Source: Paenibacillus sp. AN1007 (GTDB lineage: Bacteria; Bacillota; Bacilli; Paenibacillales; Paenibacillaceae). From it: a DNA stretch of 64,000 bases. Both the position numbers and the translations under genes were made by a program. This document shows positions 16,843-27,119 of this stretch, in pieces (position 1 is the stretch's first letter; every line of letters begins with the position of its first letter). Below the pieces are notes generated by a model. It worked only from the letters and a program-made list of their open reading frames with translations. It was not told the origin of the DNA and ran no database searches. The stretch spans positions 4,365,501-4,429,500 of the forward strand of contig NZ_CP159992.1 of NCBI RefSeq assembly GCF_040702995.1, in the 5' to 3' direction.

Positions 16843-19800
16843 TTAACCTCCGGTACGTGCAAGCTCACGCATATTGGCTTCAAATGCTGCAAGCAGAGCA
16901 GCTTCACCTGTCAGACCTGTCGCTTGTACGCGTTCGATCTGTTCCGTCATGCGTTTGAAGTCCTTTGGAATAACACGTACAAAATGATTCAGGGAATCCT
17001 GCCAATTATCCAGAATGCGCTGACCTGCAGCACTTCCCGTGAGCGCTGTGTGACGCTGAATCATACCGCGCAGATCTGCGCTCTCGGAAGCATCCTCGAT
17101 ACGCTCCAAAAGAACCATTTCCAGGTTGCAGCGCTGCAGGAATGTGCCGTTTGGATCGTACACGTAAGCAATACCTCCAGACATCCCTGCTGCGAAGTTA
17201 CGGCCTGTATCGCCCAGTACAACGACACGACCACCCGTCATATATTCGCAGCCATGATCGCCGACACCCTCAACGACCACTTTGGCACCCGAGTTACGTA
17301 CGGCAAAACGCTCTCCAGCAATTCCGCGAATGTACGCTTCACCACTCGTCGCACCATACAGTGCTGTGTTTCCGATAATAATGTTATTCTCTGCCTCAAA
17401 TGTTGCTTTTGGCGAAGGCATCACAATCAGTTTGCCTCCAGACAATCCTTTACCCACGTAGTCATTGGAGTCTCCTTCGACCGTGAGCGTCATGCCTTTT
17501 GGTACAAAAGCACCAAAGCTTTGTCCGGCAGAGCCGACAAACTTGAATTGAACGGTATCTTCAGGCAAACCGGCAAGGCCGTATTTGCGCGTAATCTCAC
17601 TACCCAGAATCGTACCGACTGCACGGTTAACGTTGGTAATTGGCAGTACGGCCTCGACCGGTTGACCGGATTCGATTGCCGGCTGTGCGAGTGGTACGAG
17701 CTGCTGCATATCCAGCGTCTCCTCCAGCTGGTGGTTCTGGTGCTGCGTACGATAACGTGCAGAACCTTCAGGCATCTCAGGCACGTGCAGCAGTACAGAC
17801 AGATCCACACCTTTTTTCTTCCAGTGGTCTACCGCTTCGACCGCTTCCAGACAGTCTGTGCGACCAACCATCTCCTGAATAGTACGGAAACCGAGTTCAG
17901 CCATAATCTCACGCATATCCTCCGCCACAAAACGCATGAAGTTCACGACATGTTCAGGATCACCCATGTAGTTTTTACGCAGCTCCGGATTTTGTGTTGC
18001 TACACCGACTGGACAAGTATCCATCTGACATACACGCATCATGATGCAGCCAAGTGCAACAAGTGGTGCAGTAGAGAAACCATATTCTTCCGCTCCAAGA
18101 AGTGCGGCAATCGCAAGATCGCGCCCGTTCAGCATTTTACCGTCTGTTTCAAGGACTACACGATCACGCAAATTGTTCAGCATCAGCGTTTGATGCGTTT
18201 CCGCCAGTCCCAGCTCCCATGGCATACCCGCATGACGGATTGAACCTTGTGGAGATGCGCCTGTACCGCCATCATATCCACTAACCAGGATAATGTCTGC
18301 ACGGCCTTTAGCTACACCGGCTGCAATCGTTCCAACGCCGACTTCCGATACCAGTTTCACGTTAATTTCGGCACGTGGATTGGCATTTTTCAAGTCGTAG
18401 ATCAACTCGGCCAAGTCCTCGATCGAATAAATATCGTGATGTGGTGGCGGTGAGATCAAACCTACGCCCGGCGTGGAACCGCGAACCTCAGCTACCCAAG
18501 GATACACTTTACGTCCCGGCAGCTGTCCGCCTTCACCCGGTTTAGCCCCTTGAGCCATCTTGATCTGAATCTCGTCCGCATTCACCAGGTAGTTGGATGT
18601 TACACCAAAACGTCCGGATGCAACCTGCTTGATCGCACTGCGGCGGGAATCCCCATTGCTGTCTTTAATGAAACGAGCCGGGTCTTCTCCGCCTTCACCT
18701 GTATTGGATTTACCACCCACACGGTTCATGGCGATCGCCAAGTCTTCGTGGGCTTCTTTACTAATCGAACCGAAGGACATCGCACCGGTTTTGAAACGAC
18801 GCATGATGTTTTCTACGGATTCTACTTCTTCCAATGGAATGGAAGCTCCTACCGGTTTCAGCTTCAGCATGGAACGAATGGTCAGCAGCTGATCATTCTC
18901 ACCCTGCACAAGTTTCGAGTACTTTTTGTACAGTTTATAATCTCCGGTACGTACGGCATGCTGCAGCGTGTGGATCGTTTGCGGGTTGAACAGATGCTCT
19001 TCGCCATCATTACGCCACTGGTATTCACCGCCGGAATCGAGCACTCGGTCATTGCCGTCTTTATCCGTGAAAGCACGGTTATGATGCGTGAGCGCTTCTG
19101 CGGCCACTTCCTCCAAGCCGATGCCTCCGATTCGGGAAGGTGTCCAAGTGAAGTAACGGTCAACGAAATCGGATTTCAGACCCACTGCTTCGAAGATTTG
19201 AGCACCGCGATACGACTGAATCGTGGAAATCCCCATTTTGGACAAAATTTTAATAACGCCTTTGGTTGCGGCTTTAATGTAATTCTTAACGGCTTTCTCA
19301 TGGGAGATACCGCGCAGCAGACCTTGCTGAATCATGTCATCCAGCGTTTCAAACGCCAGATAAGGGTTAACCGCACTAACGCCATAACCCAGAAGCAGTG
19401 CGTAGTGGTGAATATCACGCGGCTCTCCCGATTCGAGCAAAATGCTGACTTTGGTTCTTGTGCCCTGACGAATCAGGTGGTGATGCAGCCCTGCAACAGC
19501 AAGCAATGCAGGAATTGCGGCATTCTCGGCATCCACACCGCGGTCAGACAGGATCAAAATATTATGTCCCTTGTCGATAACACGGTCTGCTGCTTCAAAA
19601 AGCAGGTCCATCGCTTTACGCAGTCCTTCTGCTCCTTCAGCAGCAGTGAAGAAGATCGGGATCGTCATCGAGCGGAAGCCCGGACGACGTACGTGGCGAA
19701 TTTTTGCAAAGTCTTCATTAGATAATACCGGCGTATCCAGACGAATCTGGCGACAGCTCTCCGGTTCAGGGTTAAGCAGGTTCCGCTCCGGACCGATCGT

Positions 19801-21441
19801 TGTCGCTGTAGATGTAACAATCTCTTCGCGGATTGCGTCAATCGGCGGATTGGTTACCTGTGCAAACATCTGTTTAAAGTAGTTATACAGGCGCTGCGGA
19901 CGATCGGACAGAACGGCCAGCGGCGCATCATAACCCATGGAACCTGTTGCTTCCATTCCCGTGGATGCCATGGGCTCCAGCACTTTGCGCAGTTCTTCAA
20001 ACGTATAGCCGTAAGCCAGCTGAAGCTGGGTTACGTTATCATGTTTAGGGTCTGGCAGCTCCGGCGCTTCAGGCAGCTCGTTCAGATCCATCAAATGCTC
20101 TTCCAGCCATTCCTCATAAGGGTTCTCGGCTGCAATGATCGCTTTGACTTCTTCATCCGAGATAATGCGGCCCTCTTGGGTATCTACGAGCAGCATCCGT
20201 CCTGGACGAAGACGATCCTTATACAGGATGTCTTCCGGTGCGATATCCAGAACACCGACTTCGGAAGAAAGGATGATTCGGTCATCCTTCGTTACATAAT
20301 AACGGGCGGGACGCAAACCGTTACGGTCAAGCGTGGCACCAATCTGTAAACCGTCGGTAAATGCCATTGCAGCCGGGCCATCCCATGGCTCCATCATTGT
20401 GCTGTGATATTCATAGAAAGCTTTTTTCGCAGGGTCCATGCCTTCATCGGTGCTCCACGGCTCGGGAACCATCATCATCGCCACATGCGGCAGAGAGCGT
20501 CCGCTCAGATACAAAAACTCCAGCGTGTTATCGAACATTGCTGTATCCGAACCATCCGGATTAATAACCGGTTTTACTTTGGCAATATCATCGCCGAACA
20601 GTTCACTTTCGAACAAGGATTGACGCGCATGCATCCAGTTCACGTTACCACGCATCGTGTTGATCTCACCGTTGTGGATCATGAAGCGGTACGGGTGAGC
20701 CCGTTCCCAGCTTGGGAAGGTGTTCGTACTGAATCGGGAGTGCACGAGCGCAATGGCCGATTCAACCAGTTCTTCCTGCAGATCCAGATAGAACTTGCCT
20801 ACCTGTTCGGTGGTCAGCATGCCTTTGTAAACCACTTTGCGGCACGACAAGCTCGGCAGGTAGAACGATTCCCCCTCCGCCTCATCTGCGGAATAGCGAA
20901 TCGCGAGTTCGGCGCGTCTGCGAATAACATATAATTTGCGCTCAAATGCAAGCTCATCCTTCACTTCATCCGATCTTCCGATAAATACCTGACGTACATA
21001 AGGTTTCGCAGCCAGTGCCGAACGGCCCAGCATCTCATCATACGTAGGTACATCCCGGAAACCCAGGAAGATCTGTCCTTCTTCTTCAATAATGTTCTTC
21101 AAGCTCTCTTCATGTGCAGTCCGAACTGCTGGATCATGAGACAGGAACAGCATGCCTACGCCGTAGAAGCCCTGTTCAGGCAGTGCAAAACCGAGACGGT
21201 CTGCTTCCTTGGCAAAATAACGATGTGGAATCTGAATCAGGATCCCCGCTCCGTCGCCGGAGTTCGGTTCACTTCCCTGACCTCCGCGGTGCTCCATATT
21301 GCTGAGCATGGTCAGTGCCTGACTAACGATATCGTGTGAAGGTACTCCTTTGATGTTGGCAACAAAACCCATTCCGCATGCATCTTTTTCGAATTGTGGA
21401 TCGTACAGACCTTGTTTTGGAGGTAATCCGATGTGTCTCAT
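16843..21441 (-). CDS. gltB: glutamate synthase large subunit
   Basis: A 1532-residue GOGAT large subunit that makes glutamate from glutamine and 2-oxoglutarate. The short propeptide [21 protein letters not shown] precedes Cys22, the N-terminal glutaminase nucleophile (CGMGF). Order: class II amidotransferase domain, central domain, FMN-binding synthase domain ([20 protein letters not shown]), 3Fe-4S cysteines in [15 protein letters not shown], then the C-terminal beta-helix ([14 protein letters not shown]). The ATG at 21441 has AAGG upstream and gives the family N-terminus; 77 open codons before it are unlikely coding. No small subunit gene follows, only a terminator. Confidence 0.97.
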   Translation of the reverse strand: MRHIGLPPKQGLYDPQFEKDACGMGFVANIKGVPSHDIVSQALTMLSNMEHRGGQGSEPNSGDGAGILIQIPHRYFAKEADRLGFALPEQGFYGVGMLFLSHDPAVRTAHEESLKNIIEEEGQIFLGFRDVPTYDEMLGRSALAAKPYVRQVFIGRSDEVKDELAFERKLYVIRRRAELAIRYSADEAEGESFYLPSLSCRKVVYKGMLTTEQVGKFYLDLQEELVESAIALVHSRFSTNTFPSWERAHPYRFMIHNGEINTMRGNVNWMHARQSLFESELFGDDIAKVKPVINPDGSDTAMFDNTLEFLYLSGRSLPHVAMMMVPEPWSTDEGMDPAKKAFYEYHSTMMEPWDGPAAMAFTDGLQIGATLDRNGLRPARYYVTKDDRIILSSEVGVLDIAPEDILYKDRLRPGRMLLVDTQEGRIISDEEVKAIIAAENPYEEWLEEHLMDLNELPEAPELPDPKHDNVTQLQLAYGYTFEELRKVLEPMASTGMEATGSMGYDAPLAVLSDRPQRLYNYFKQMFAQVTNPPIDAIREEIVTSTATTIGPERNLLNPEPESCRQIRLDTPVLSNEDFAKIRHVRRPGFRSMTIPIFFTAAEGAEGLRKAMDLLFEAADRVIDKGHNILILSDRGVDAENAAIPALLAVAGLHHHLIRQGTRTKVSILLESGEPRDIHHYALLLGYGVSAVNPYLAFETLDDMIQQGLLRGISHEKAVKNYIKAATKGVIKILSKMGISTIQSYRGAQIFEAVGLKSDFVDRYFTWTPSRIGGIGLEEVAAEALTHHNRAFTDKDGNDRVLDSGGEYQWRNDGEEHLFNPQTIHTLQHAVRTGDYKLYKKYSKLVQGENDQLLTIRSMLKLKPVGASIPLEEVESVENIMRRFKTGAMSFGSISKEAHEDLAIAMNRVGGKSNTGEGGEDPARFIKDSNGDSRRSAIKQVASGRFGVTSNYLVNADEIQIKMAQGAKPGEGGQLPGRKVYPWVAEVRGSTPGVGLISPPPHHDIYSIEDLAELIYDLKNANPRAEINVKLVSEVGVGTIAAGVAKGRADIILVSGYDGGTGASPQGSIRHAGMPWELGLAETHQTLMLNNLRDRVVLETDGKMLNGRDLAIAALLGAEEYGFSTAPLVALGCIMMRVCQMDTCPVGVATQNPELRKNYMGDPEHVVNFMRFVAEDMREIMAELGFRTIQEMVGRTDCLEAVEAVDHWKKKGVDLSVLLHVPEMPEGSARYRTQHQNHQLEETLDMQQLVPLAQPAIESGQPVEAVLPITNVNRAVGTILGSEITRKYGLAGLPEDTVQFKFVGSAGQSFGAFVPKGMTLTVEGDSNDYVGKGLSGGKLIVMPSPKATFEAENNIIIGNTALYGATSGEAYIRGIAGERFAVRNSGAKVVVEGVGDHGCEYMTGGRVVVLGDTGRNFAAGMSGGIAYVYDPNGTFLQRCNLEMVLLERIEDASESADLRGMIQRHTALTGSAAGQRILDNWQDSLNHFVRVIPKDFKRMTEQIERVQATGLTGEAALLAAFEANMRELARTGG

Positions 21442-21731
21442 GGAACGCAACCTTTCTATAATGAAGTATTTCGGAAAGATCAAGAACATAGCAACAGGCA
21501 ACAATGAAACGGGAGGAGCCGGCATTTCGCTTGCGATAAGCCTGCCTGCTGAAATGAAGAGGTGACAGCTTCTTAGGATCAGCCATCGGTTATAAATCTG
21601 GTACTGCGGCAAAGGCCGCGACATTTGCGAGGGACTGACACCGATCATCCGGTAACAGCATGTATACAACAAGACGCAGTCGCTGGCACGACTACTCCTT
21701 GTGGAGCGACGTTTTTTGATATAGTTCTATT

Positions 21732-21760
21732 ATTTTAACACCGACCTAACATCAGCGCAA
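21732..21760 (-). promoter_or_regulatory. putative gltB promoter
   Basis: On the minus strand TTGCGC (21760-21755) and TAAAAT (21737-21732) are 17 bases apart. The -10 is good and the -35 weak, which fits an activator-dependent promoter. It would give a leader of about 285 bases. Confidence 0.45.
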
Positions 21761-21994
21761 TTTAAACTTTTTAATATCTCTGATAAGAAATGCTTTGCAG
21801 TACAGCTTTAGTGTGATGACGTTTAAAAACGTCTCTTTTTCGAATAATTATACACATTTTAAGGCAGAGCACAACTGATTTTAATTGCAGGTAAAAGAAA
21901 ATCGTTCCATATACAGCATGCGTTTGACCATATTTTCGCAATTTTCATACTCAAGCTTCCAATAAAGCTTTCTATTTTCATACAATCGTATACA

Positions 21995-22036
21995 AAATAG
22001 CCTGCAGCTCATTTTAGAGCCGCAGGCTATTTGCAC
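21995..22036 (-). terminator. rho-independent terminator of the YhgE gene
   Basis: On the minus strand the stem AAATAGCCTGC.GCTC pairs with GAGC.GCAGGCTATTT and is followed by TTTGTAT, about 90 bases after the YhgE stop. Confidence 0.8.
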
Positions 22037-22124
22037 TATTTGACTACTATATTGCATAATTCCGCTGCATATCTTTTAACTTTTTTTTTGCAAAAGTTGT
22101 CCGAAATGTCGTTTTGTTTCTCGA

Positions 22125-24407
22125 TTATACGGTCAAGGGCTGACCGGATTCTGCCACTTCAGCTTCTTTCTTCGGACGTCGGCCATTCCAGAGAAAGTAC
22201 GCCAGCGTCAGCAGAATGGATACACATGCGTAGATGCTCAGTATTCCTGCCTGATGCCACATGACATCAAAGTTACCGCTGGATACGACGGCTCTGAGGC
22301 CCATAATGCTGTGTGTCATCGGCAGCCACTCACTGATCGCCTGAAGCCATGAAGGAATCAGTTCTAGCGGGAATGTACCTGCACTCGCTGCAAGCTGGAA
22401 GACCAGAAGCAGGATGATAACATAACGTCCAGGCAGATCAAGCCAGGTCACCAGTGCCTGAACGATCAGCATGAAGGTCAGGCCCGTTATGATGGTAAAT
22501 AGATAGAACAACCCTGTACTGTGTGTTTCCAGTCCAAGCCCGTACAGCATAAAGCTTGCTACGATAACCGACTGGAATATGCTTACCGAACCAAACACAA
22601 GCGTACGGCTGACAAACCGATTCCAGCCTGACGCACCCGGTACGGACGTTTCACGCATTTTCAGAACAATAGTGGAGATCAGCGATCCCACAAACAAACC
22701 GATGGACAGGAAGAACGGTGTCATACCTGTTCCGTAGTTGCTTACGTTTTCCGCTTTATTCTCGGAGGAGCTGACCGGTTCTGCGAACATATTTACCACG
22801 TCATCCGTTTTCTTCACTTCGGATGTTTTCTTGGCTGCATCTTTCAGCTTGGTCGCCAGTTCACCGGAGCCGTCTTTCAGTTCAGAAAGGCCGTCAGCCA
22901 GTTTGCCCGCACCGTCTCCAAGCTGTTTGGAGCCGTCAGCCAGTGATGTAACACCGCCGCTGAGCTTACCAACACCGGTCTGCAGTGCCGTTGTGCCTGT
23001 ACCCAGCTGTTTCGCGCCTGCGGCCAGCTGTGTGCCGCCCGACGCCGCTTCACCCAGCTTGCTGCTGAACTGCTTCAAGCCGTCGGAGAGTTTCGCTCCG
23101 CCTTGGCTGAGTTGTCCAGCACCTGCGAGCAGCTGTTTCTGCCCATCTGCCAATTGAGATGCTCCGGCGAGAAGCTGCTGCTGCCCGTTATGCAGTTCGG
23201 ATGCCCCTGCAGCCAGCTGTTGATTTCCTTGATGAAGCTGATCCGCGCCCTGCGCCAGCTTCTGTTCGCTCTCATGCAGCTGTGCGCTGCCGTCAGCAAC
23301 AGCCTGGCTCGCCGCAATCAGCTTCTGTACATCTTCGCTTGCAGCCAGCTCGGGGCTGTTTGCAGCAAGCTGTTTCAGACCAGCAGCCACGCCCTGTGCC
23401 CCGTCAGCAACTTTACCGCTGCCATCCACAGCGGACTGCAGTCCACCTGCCAGTGTTCCACTCCCCTGTACTGCGGTCTGCAGTCCGTCAGACAGCTTGG
23501 CGCTGCCCTGCTCAGATGACTGCAGTCCAGCCTGCAGCTTGTTGGTGCCGTCTAATGAAGACTGAAGACCTGCCGCGAGTTGGCTGCTGCCGTCTTTCAA
23601 CTGGTCAGCACCGCTTTGAAGCTGACCCGTGGCTGCCTCATGGAGCTGCTGTAAACCCGATACCAGACTCGTTGTTCCAGTCTCCAGTTTCGAAGCACCG
23701 TTGTGCAGTGCATTAACACCATTACTTAATGGAGATAGTCCATCCTGAAGTTTCAACGTACCCGATGCAAGTTTAGCCAGATTATCCTTGAGCTTCACAG
23801 CGCCGTCATCGAGCTTGCCTGCTCCGCTTTTCAGATCTCCCGCACCATCGCCCGCTTCAGCCAAACCGTCTGATACCTCAGAGAATTTATCAAGCAGTGT
23901 CTCTGCGTAGGATTCTGTAACTTTGGCTGAAACTTTCGCTTTCAAATCCTTGATTGCCGTTTTACCGATCTGTGCCCCGACAAAGTTGTAATTGCCGTTT
24001 GGCTCATAGATCAAATCTGCTGGTGCAGGTTTATCATCGAGCAGTGTCGTTGCTTTCGATGAGAAGTTTTCCGGAATCGTAATCTGCATGTAATATTTGT
24101 CGTTCTGCATACCTTCCTGTGCCTTGGCAGCACTAACGAAATCCCATTTGAAATCTTCATTTTTCTTCAATTCATCAATAAGGTCCTTACCTACATGAAG
24201 AGATTTACCTTCAAGCTCCGCACCTTTATCCAGATTGACAACAGCCACCGGCAGTTTATCCACATTACCGTAAGGGTCCCAGTAAGCTGCCAAATAAATG
24301 CCGCTGTACAGGATCGGTATAAATAGAATTGCAATGACAGGGATCAACACCTTCGGGTTTCTCACGGCTGATCCCAAATCCTTGAAAAACACGTTTAATG
24401 ATTTCAT
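22125..24407 (-). CDS. YhgE/Pip domain-containing membrane protein
   Basis: A 760-residue membrane protein. A helix lies at about residues 22-42, followed by the YhgE/Pip extracellular domain (YWDPYGNVDKLPVAVVNLDKG). A long repetitive region, about residues 190-540, has many LxxGxxxLxxG units. At least five C-terminal helices (575-745) of the ABC-2 permease type end it. The family includes phage infection protein and the putative YhgE exporters of Gram-positives; substrates are unsettled. The ATG has AAGGGGAG upstream. A palindrome shared with the tetR promoter lies 94 bases before the gene, so the neighbouring TetR protein probably represses it. Confidence 0.9.
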   Translation of the reverse strand: MKSLNVFFKDLGSAVRNPKVLIPVIAILFIPILYSGIYLAAYWDPYGNVDKLPVAVVNLDKGAELEGKSLHVGKDLIDELKKNEDFKWDFVSAAKAQEGMQNDKYYMQITIPENFSSKATTLLDDKPAPADLIYEPNGNYNFVGAQIGKTAIKDLKAKVSAKVTESYAETLLDKFSEVSDGLAEAGDGAGDLKSGAGKLDDGAVKLKDNLAKLASGTLKLQDGLSPLSNGVNALHNGASKLETGTTSLVSGLQQLHEAATGQLQSGADQLKDGSSQLAAGLQSSLDGTNKLQAGLQSSEQGSAKLSDGLQTAVQGSGTLAGGLQSAVDGSGKVADGAQGVAAGLKQLAANSPELAASEDVQKLIAASQAVADGSAQLHESEQKLAQGADQLHQGNQQLAAGASELHNGQQQLLAGASQLADGQKQLLAGAGQLSQGGAKLSDGLKQFSSKLGEAASGGTQLAAGAKQLGTGTTALQTGVGKLSGGVTSLADGSKQLGDGAGKLADGLSELKDGSGELATKLKDAAKKTSEVKKTDDVVNMFAEPVSSSENKAENVSNYGTGMTPFFLSIGLFVGSLISTIVLKMRETSVPGASGWNRFVSRTLVFGSVSIFQSVIVASFMLYGLGLETHSTGLFYLFTIITGLTFMLIVQALVTWLDLPGRYVIILLLVFQLAASAGTFPLELIPSWLQAISEWLPMTHSIMGLRAVVSSGNFDVMWHQAGILSIYACVSILLTLAYFLWNGRRPKKEAEVAESGQPLTV

Positions 24408-24500
24408 GTTATTTTCTCCCCTTAATCTCTCTGCCGACAGCAGGAATATCCAATATGAAAACAGAATGAAAATCTCTGGAATTTTTACCGAAATACGTGA

Positions 24501-24523
24501 TGACCATTTCTCTCAAACGGTCA
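24501..24523. promoter_or_regulatory. TetR operator-like inverted repeat upstream of YhgE
   Basis: TGACC-N13-GGTCA, with inner ATTT and AAAC extending the symmetry. The same TGACC-N13-GGTCA spacing occurs at 25266-25288 before the tetR gene. Confidence 0.65.
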
Positions 24524-24531
24524 GTCCAGAG

Positions 24532-24561
24532 CAAAAAACAAACTTGTCCTTAGACAAGTTT
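24532..24561 (-). terminator. rho-independent terminator of the tetR gene
   Basis: On the minus strand AAACTTGTC-TAAG-GACAAGTTT is followed by GTTTTTTG, about 50 bases after the tetR stop. Confidence 0.8.
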
Positions 24562-24609
24562 CATATATAACGCGTTGTGTTCATGACCTTTGACGTCCTG
24601 CACGTCCTC

Positions 24610-25206
24610 TCACAGACCTTCGGCTGATTGGATGGCCGCAATGCCTTCCATTAGGAAAAGACGAAAGTAGTTCTTGATTTCTTCTTTGCTAAGCGGCTCA
24701 TGGTGCTTGCTCCAGTCTGAGGTTAGTGCGATGTACAGACGAATCATCATAAAAGAAACCACTTGCGGATTGCAATCGCGGATTTCTCCGCTATCTCTTG
24801 CTTTCTCCAATTCACGGGCCAGAAAATCCGTAATGACTTTCTCTACTTTTTCAAGACCCTCTTTGGCCTGAAGCGTTCCGAAATCCTTCAATTCCTGAGA
24901 CAGTTTAACGAGCAGTTCATGATCACGGCGGAATTCCAGCAGCGCGTCCAGCACGCGAAACAAGTTATCAAAGAATGCACTCTCCTGATGAACTTCGCGC
25001 TGCGCGATATTTTTCATCTCCTGAATGACTTCCACCAGAATCTGATCAAACAGCTGTTCCTTATTCGTAAAAAAAGTATAAATCGTGCCTTTGCCCACAT
25101 TGGCGATCTTGGCAACTTGATCCATCGTGGTCGCTTTGTATCCAAACATGGCAAACGACTGGGCGGCTGCATGAATGACCTGCTGTCTCCTGTCGATCGG
25201 AGCCAT
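24610..25206 (-). CDS. TetR/AcrR-family transcriptional regulator
   Basis: A 198-residue repressor. The N-terminal helix-turn-helix (residues 5-55) has QQVIHAAAQSFAMFGYKATT, MDQVAKIANVGKGTIYTFF and TNKEQLF. The helical C-terminal ligand domain is typical in length. The ATG at 25206 has AAGGAGG upstream; the earlier ATG at 25227 lies before that site. It lies upstream of the YhgE gene on the same strand, separated by its own terminator. Both genes carry the same palindrome, so autoregulation and control of YhgE are inferred. The inducer is unknown. Confidence 0.92.
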   Translation of the reverse strand: MAPIDRRQQVIHAAAQSFAMFGYKATTMDQVAKIANVGKGTIYTFFTNKEQLFDQILVEVIQEMKNIAQREVHQESAFFDNLFRVLDALLEFRRDHELLVKLSQELKDFGTLQAKEGLEKVEKVITDFLARELEKARDSGEIRDCNPQVVSFMMIRLYIALTSDWSKHHEPLSKEEIKNYFRLFLMEGIAAIQSAEGL

Positions 25207-25617
25207 CTTATCTCCTCCTTGCTTCATATCAAATGTGATGAGTGATTCAATCGCTCTTCTTCGAATGACCAGAAATACAAAACGGTCATTTGGTCAAAAA
25301 CTACAATATCACCTTGAAAATAAGATTGCAAGCCTAACAATAAAAAAATGTATTAATATTTTTTAACCGAAATGCAGTGGAAACTGTCCGCTTCGTCGTC
25401 TATAGTGTAAGATGACTTAAACAATCCGCACATAACTGAAGTTTGCTGTCTCAAAACTCGGTGTACCGTGTAAATATTGTTTGGATGAAACATGATTCGG
25501 TGTTTTACTGTATATTCATGTAGTAACAAACCTAGCAGGACTATCCTACTTAAAACTTACGAATGCTGTTTTTATTCCATTTTAAATTAACTCAAACTTA
25601 TGAATAAAGGTGAACTC
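25207..25617. other. divergent intergenic region between tetR and the UgtP-like gene
   Basis: This 411-base gap holds the TetR operator (25266-25288), and then AT-rich sequence leading to the plus-strand glycosyltransferase gene. A small palindrome CGGTGTACCG lies near 25461-25470. TGAAAC at 25487 followed by TGTATA resembles, but does not match, extracytoplasmic sigma promoters. No gene seen. Confidence 0.5.
25266..25288. promoter_or_regulatory. TetR operator-like inverted repeat upstream of tetR
   Basis: TGACC-N13-GGTCA followed 3 bases later by a further GGTCA (25292-25296). It has the same spacing as the repeat before the YhgE gene and lies about 60 bases before the tetR start. Confidence 0.65.
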
Positions 25618-26832
25618 ATGCGAAAACCAAGAGTGCTCTTATTATCAGAAGGATTCGGTACTGGTCACACACAGGCAGCTCATGCCTTGGCACATGGTAT
25701 CAAAAAAGTTAGTCCCCATGTTCACAGCCGCGTTATTGAACTTGGGAAATTTTTGAATCCGACCGTCGCTCCGCTGATCTTTTCTGCATATCGAAAGACA
25801 CTATCGGTTCAACCCAAACTTGTCAGCCTGTTGTACCGCACACAGTACAACAAATCGTTAAACGGCTTAACCAAACTGGCGTTGCACCGTATTTTTTACA
25901 CACAAACGGCGCAGGTCGTATCCCAGTTGAAGCCGGATATCGTGATCTGCACTCATCCGTTTCCCAATGCGGTCATTTCCAGGCTTAAACGTCAAGGCCT
26001 GAATATCCCGCTGTATACGTTGATCACGGATTACGATGTACATGGAACGTGGATCAACCCTGAGGTAAACAAATATCTGGTTTCCACGCCTCAAGTCAAA
26101 GCTATGCTTGAGATTCGAGGTATCCCCTCTTCACAAATCCAGATTACAGGAATCCCTGTGCATCCTGATTTCTGGGAAGCCGGCGACAAAGTCAAACTGA
26201 GAGAAGAGATGGGACTGAAAAACATGCCGACGGCGCTGCTGATGGGCGGCGGCTGGGGACTTTCTTTTGAAGAGGATCATATGAAAGCTCTCGCATCATG
26301 GGCAGATCGGGTACAGTTAGTCTTTTGTCTTGGAAGCAACCAGAAAATGATAGACAAAATGAAGGAAATCCCCTGCTTCCAGCACCCAAATATACGTATT
26401 TTGGGCTACACCAGGGAAGTCAGCAAACTCATGGATGTCTCTGATGTTCTCATCACTAAACCCGGAGGCATGACATGCACGGAGGCGATGGCTAAAGGTC
26501 TTCCGATGCTCTTTATCCCGCCACATCCAGGACAGGAAGAGGAGAACTGTGAGTATTTTGTACAAGCTGGATATGGAGAGATCATTCACTCGGCGGACGT
26601 CATAACCGATCGATTCCGGGAACTGTCTGAACACCAGTCTATGCAGGCTGGTCGTCCTCAGCGGCGAGTGCACCAATCCAGCCGTTCTTTGGCTTACGAT
26701 CCAACCTGCTGTGCTCAAGCCGTTCATGATTTACTGTTCCCTTCAAAGACTGAAGTCACAACAACGTCCCTGGAGCGCTTCTCAGCCGGAATTGCCACCA
26801 GACCCTTGTCTGGTACCAGACTACCTTTATAA
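25618..26832 (+). CDS. UgtP/MGDG synthase-like glycosyltransferase (GT28)
   Basis: A 404-residue GT28 protein related to processive diacylglycerol glucosyltransferases and plant MGDG synthases. The N-terminal MGDG_synth domain has LLLSEGFGTGHTQAAHAL at residues 6-23. The C-terminal donor domain has ITKPGGMTCTEAMAKGLP near residue 280 and the HPGQEEENCEYF motif. It probably glucosylates diacylglycerol for glycolipid or lipoteichoic acid anchors at the inner membrane face. A carotenoid or other lipid acceptor cannot be excluded. The ATG at 25618 has AAAGGTGA upstream; an earlier ATG at 25600 begins before that site. It is monocistronic with a strong terminator. Confidence 0.85.
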   Translation: MRKPRVLLLSEGFGTGHTQAAHALAHGIKKVSPHVHSRVIELGKFLNPTVAPLIFSAYRKTLSVQPKLVSLLYRTQYNKSLNGLTKLALHRIFYTQTAQVVSQLKPDIVICTHPFPNAVISRLKRQGLNIPLYTLITDYDVHGTWINPEVNKYLVSTPQVKAMLEIRGIPSSQIQITGIPVHPDFWEAGDKVKLREEMGLKNMPTALLMGGGWGLSFEEDHMKALASWADRVQLVFCLGSNQKMIDKMKEIPCFQHPNIRILGYTREVSKLMDVSDVLITKPGGMTCTEAMAKGLPMLFIPPHPGQEEENCEYFVQAGYGEIIHSADVITDRFRELSEHQSMQAGRPQRRVHQSSRSLAYDPTCCAQAVHDLLFPSKTEVTTTSLERFSAGIATRPLSGTRLPL

Positions 26833-26916
26833 CGCCTCTAGCCCACCTTAGAGTTCGTCTGAGTCTATGATTAACATTACACAATCCATCTAGATGTTAA
26901 TCTGGACTCCAATAAT

Positions 26917-26955
26917 AAAAAGGTTCCCCTTCATGCAGCGAAGGGGAACCTTTTT
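26917..26955. terminator. strong bidirectional terminator
   Basis: AAAAAGGTTCCCCTTC pairs with GAAGGGGAACCTTTTT across a 7-base loop. It has A and T tracts on both sides and lies between the convergent UgtP-like and SleB-like genes. Confidence 0.93.
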
Positions 26956-27119
26956 GAATTCTGCTCAATTTTATCGAATATTCTGCCAAAAAAATGGGTA
27001 AATTACAGATAGATATTTACTCAAAAATGACGAAATAAAACTGCTTCCCAGAATTTTCAGGGCTCATGCGGCACTCACATAGTTAACTACCCTGCCTGTT
27101 TGCAGAATTTTAAGGTCTT

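Larger units (their letters stand above)
21442..22124. other. gltB leader and upstream intergenic region
   Basis: This 683-base gap holds the gltB promoter (21732-21760), a leader of about 285 bases with a nested hairpin at its 5' end (21679-21717), and the YhgE terminator near 22000. It also has a palindrome GACGTTTAAAAACGTC at 21819-21834. The hairpin at 21679-21717 is followed on the plus strand by GTTTTTT, so it would terminate plus-strand transcripts. No known riboswitch motif was recognised. Confidence 0.55.

Noticed and set aside
16786-18243. 485-codon plus-strand open frame opposite gltB
   Set aside because: It is antisense to the conserved synthase domain of gltB, lacks a ribosome binding site, and its composition follows the complementary gene.
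18550-19725. 391-codon plus-strand open frame
   Set aside because: Also lies wholly opposite gltB; no family resemblance.
22738-23519. Plus-strand frames and regular repeats inside the YhgE gene considered as CRISPR or tandem DNA repeats
   Set aside because: The periodicity is that of LxxG protein repeats; units vary at DNA level and no spacers occur.
22125-24407. Type VII secretion locus around YhgE
   Set aside because: No EssC-type ATPase, WXG100 or EsaA partner genes are present.
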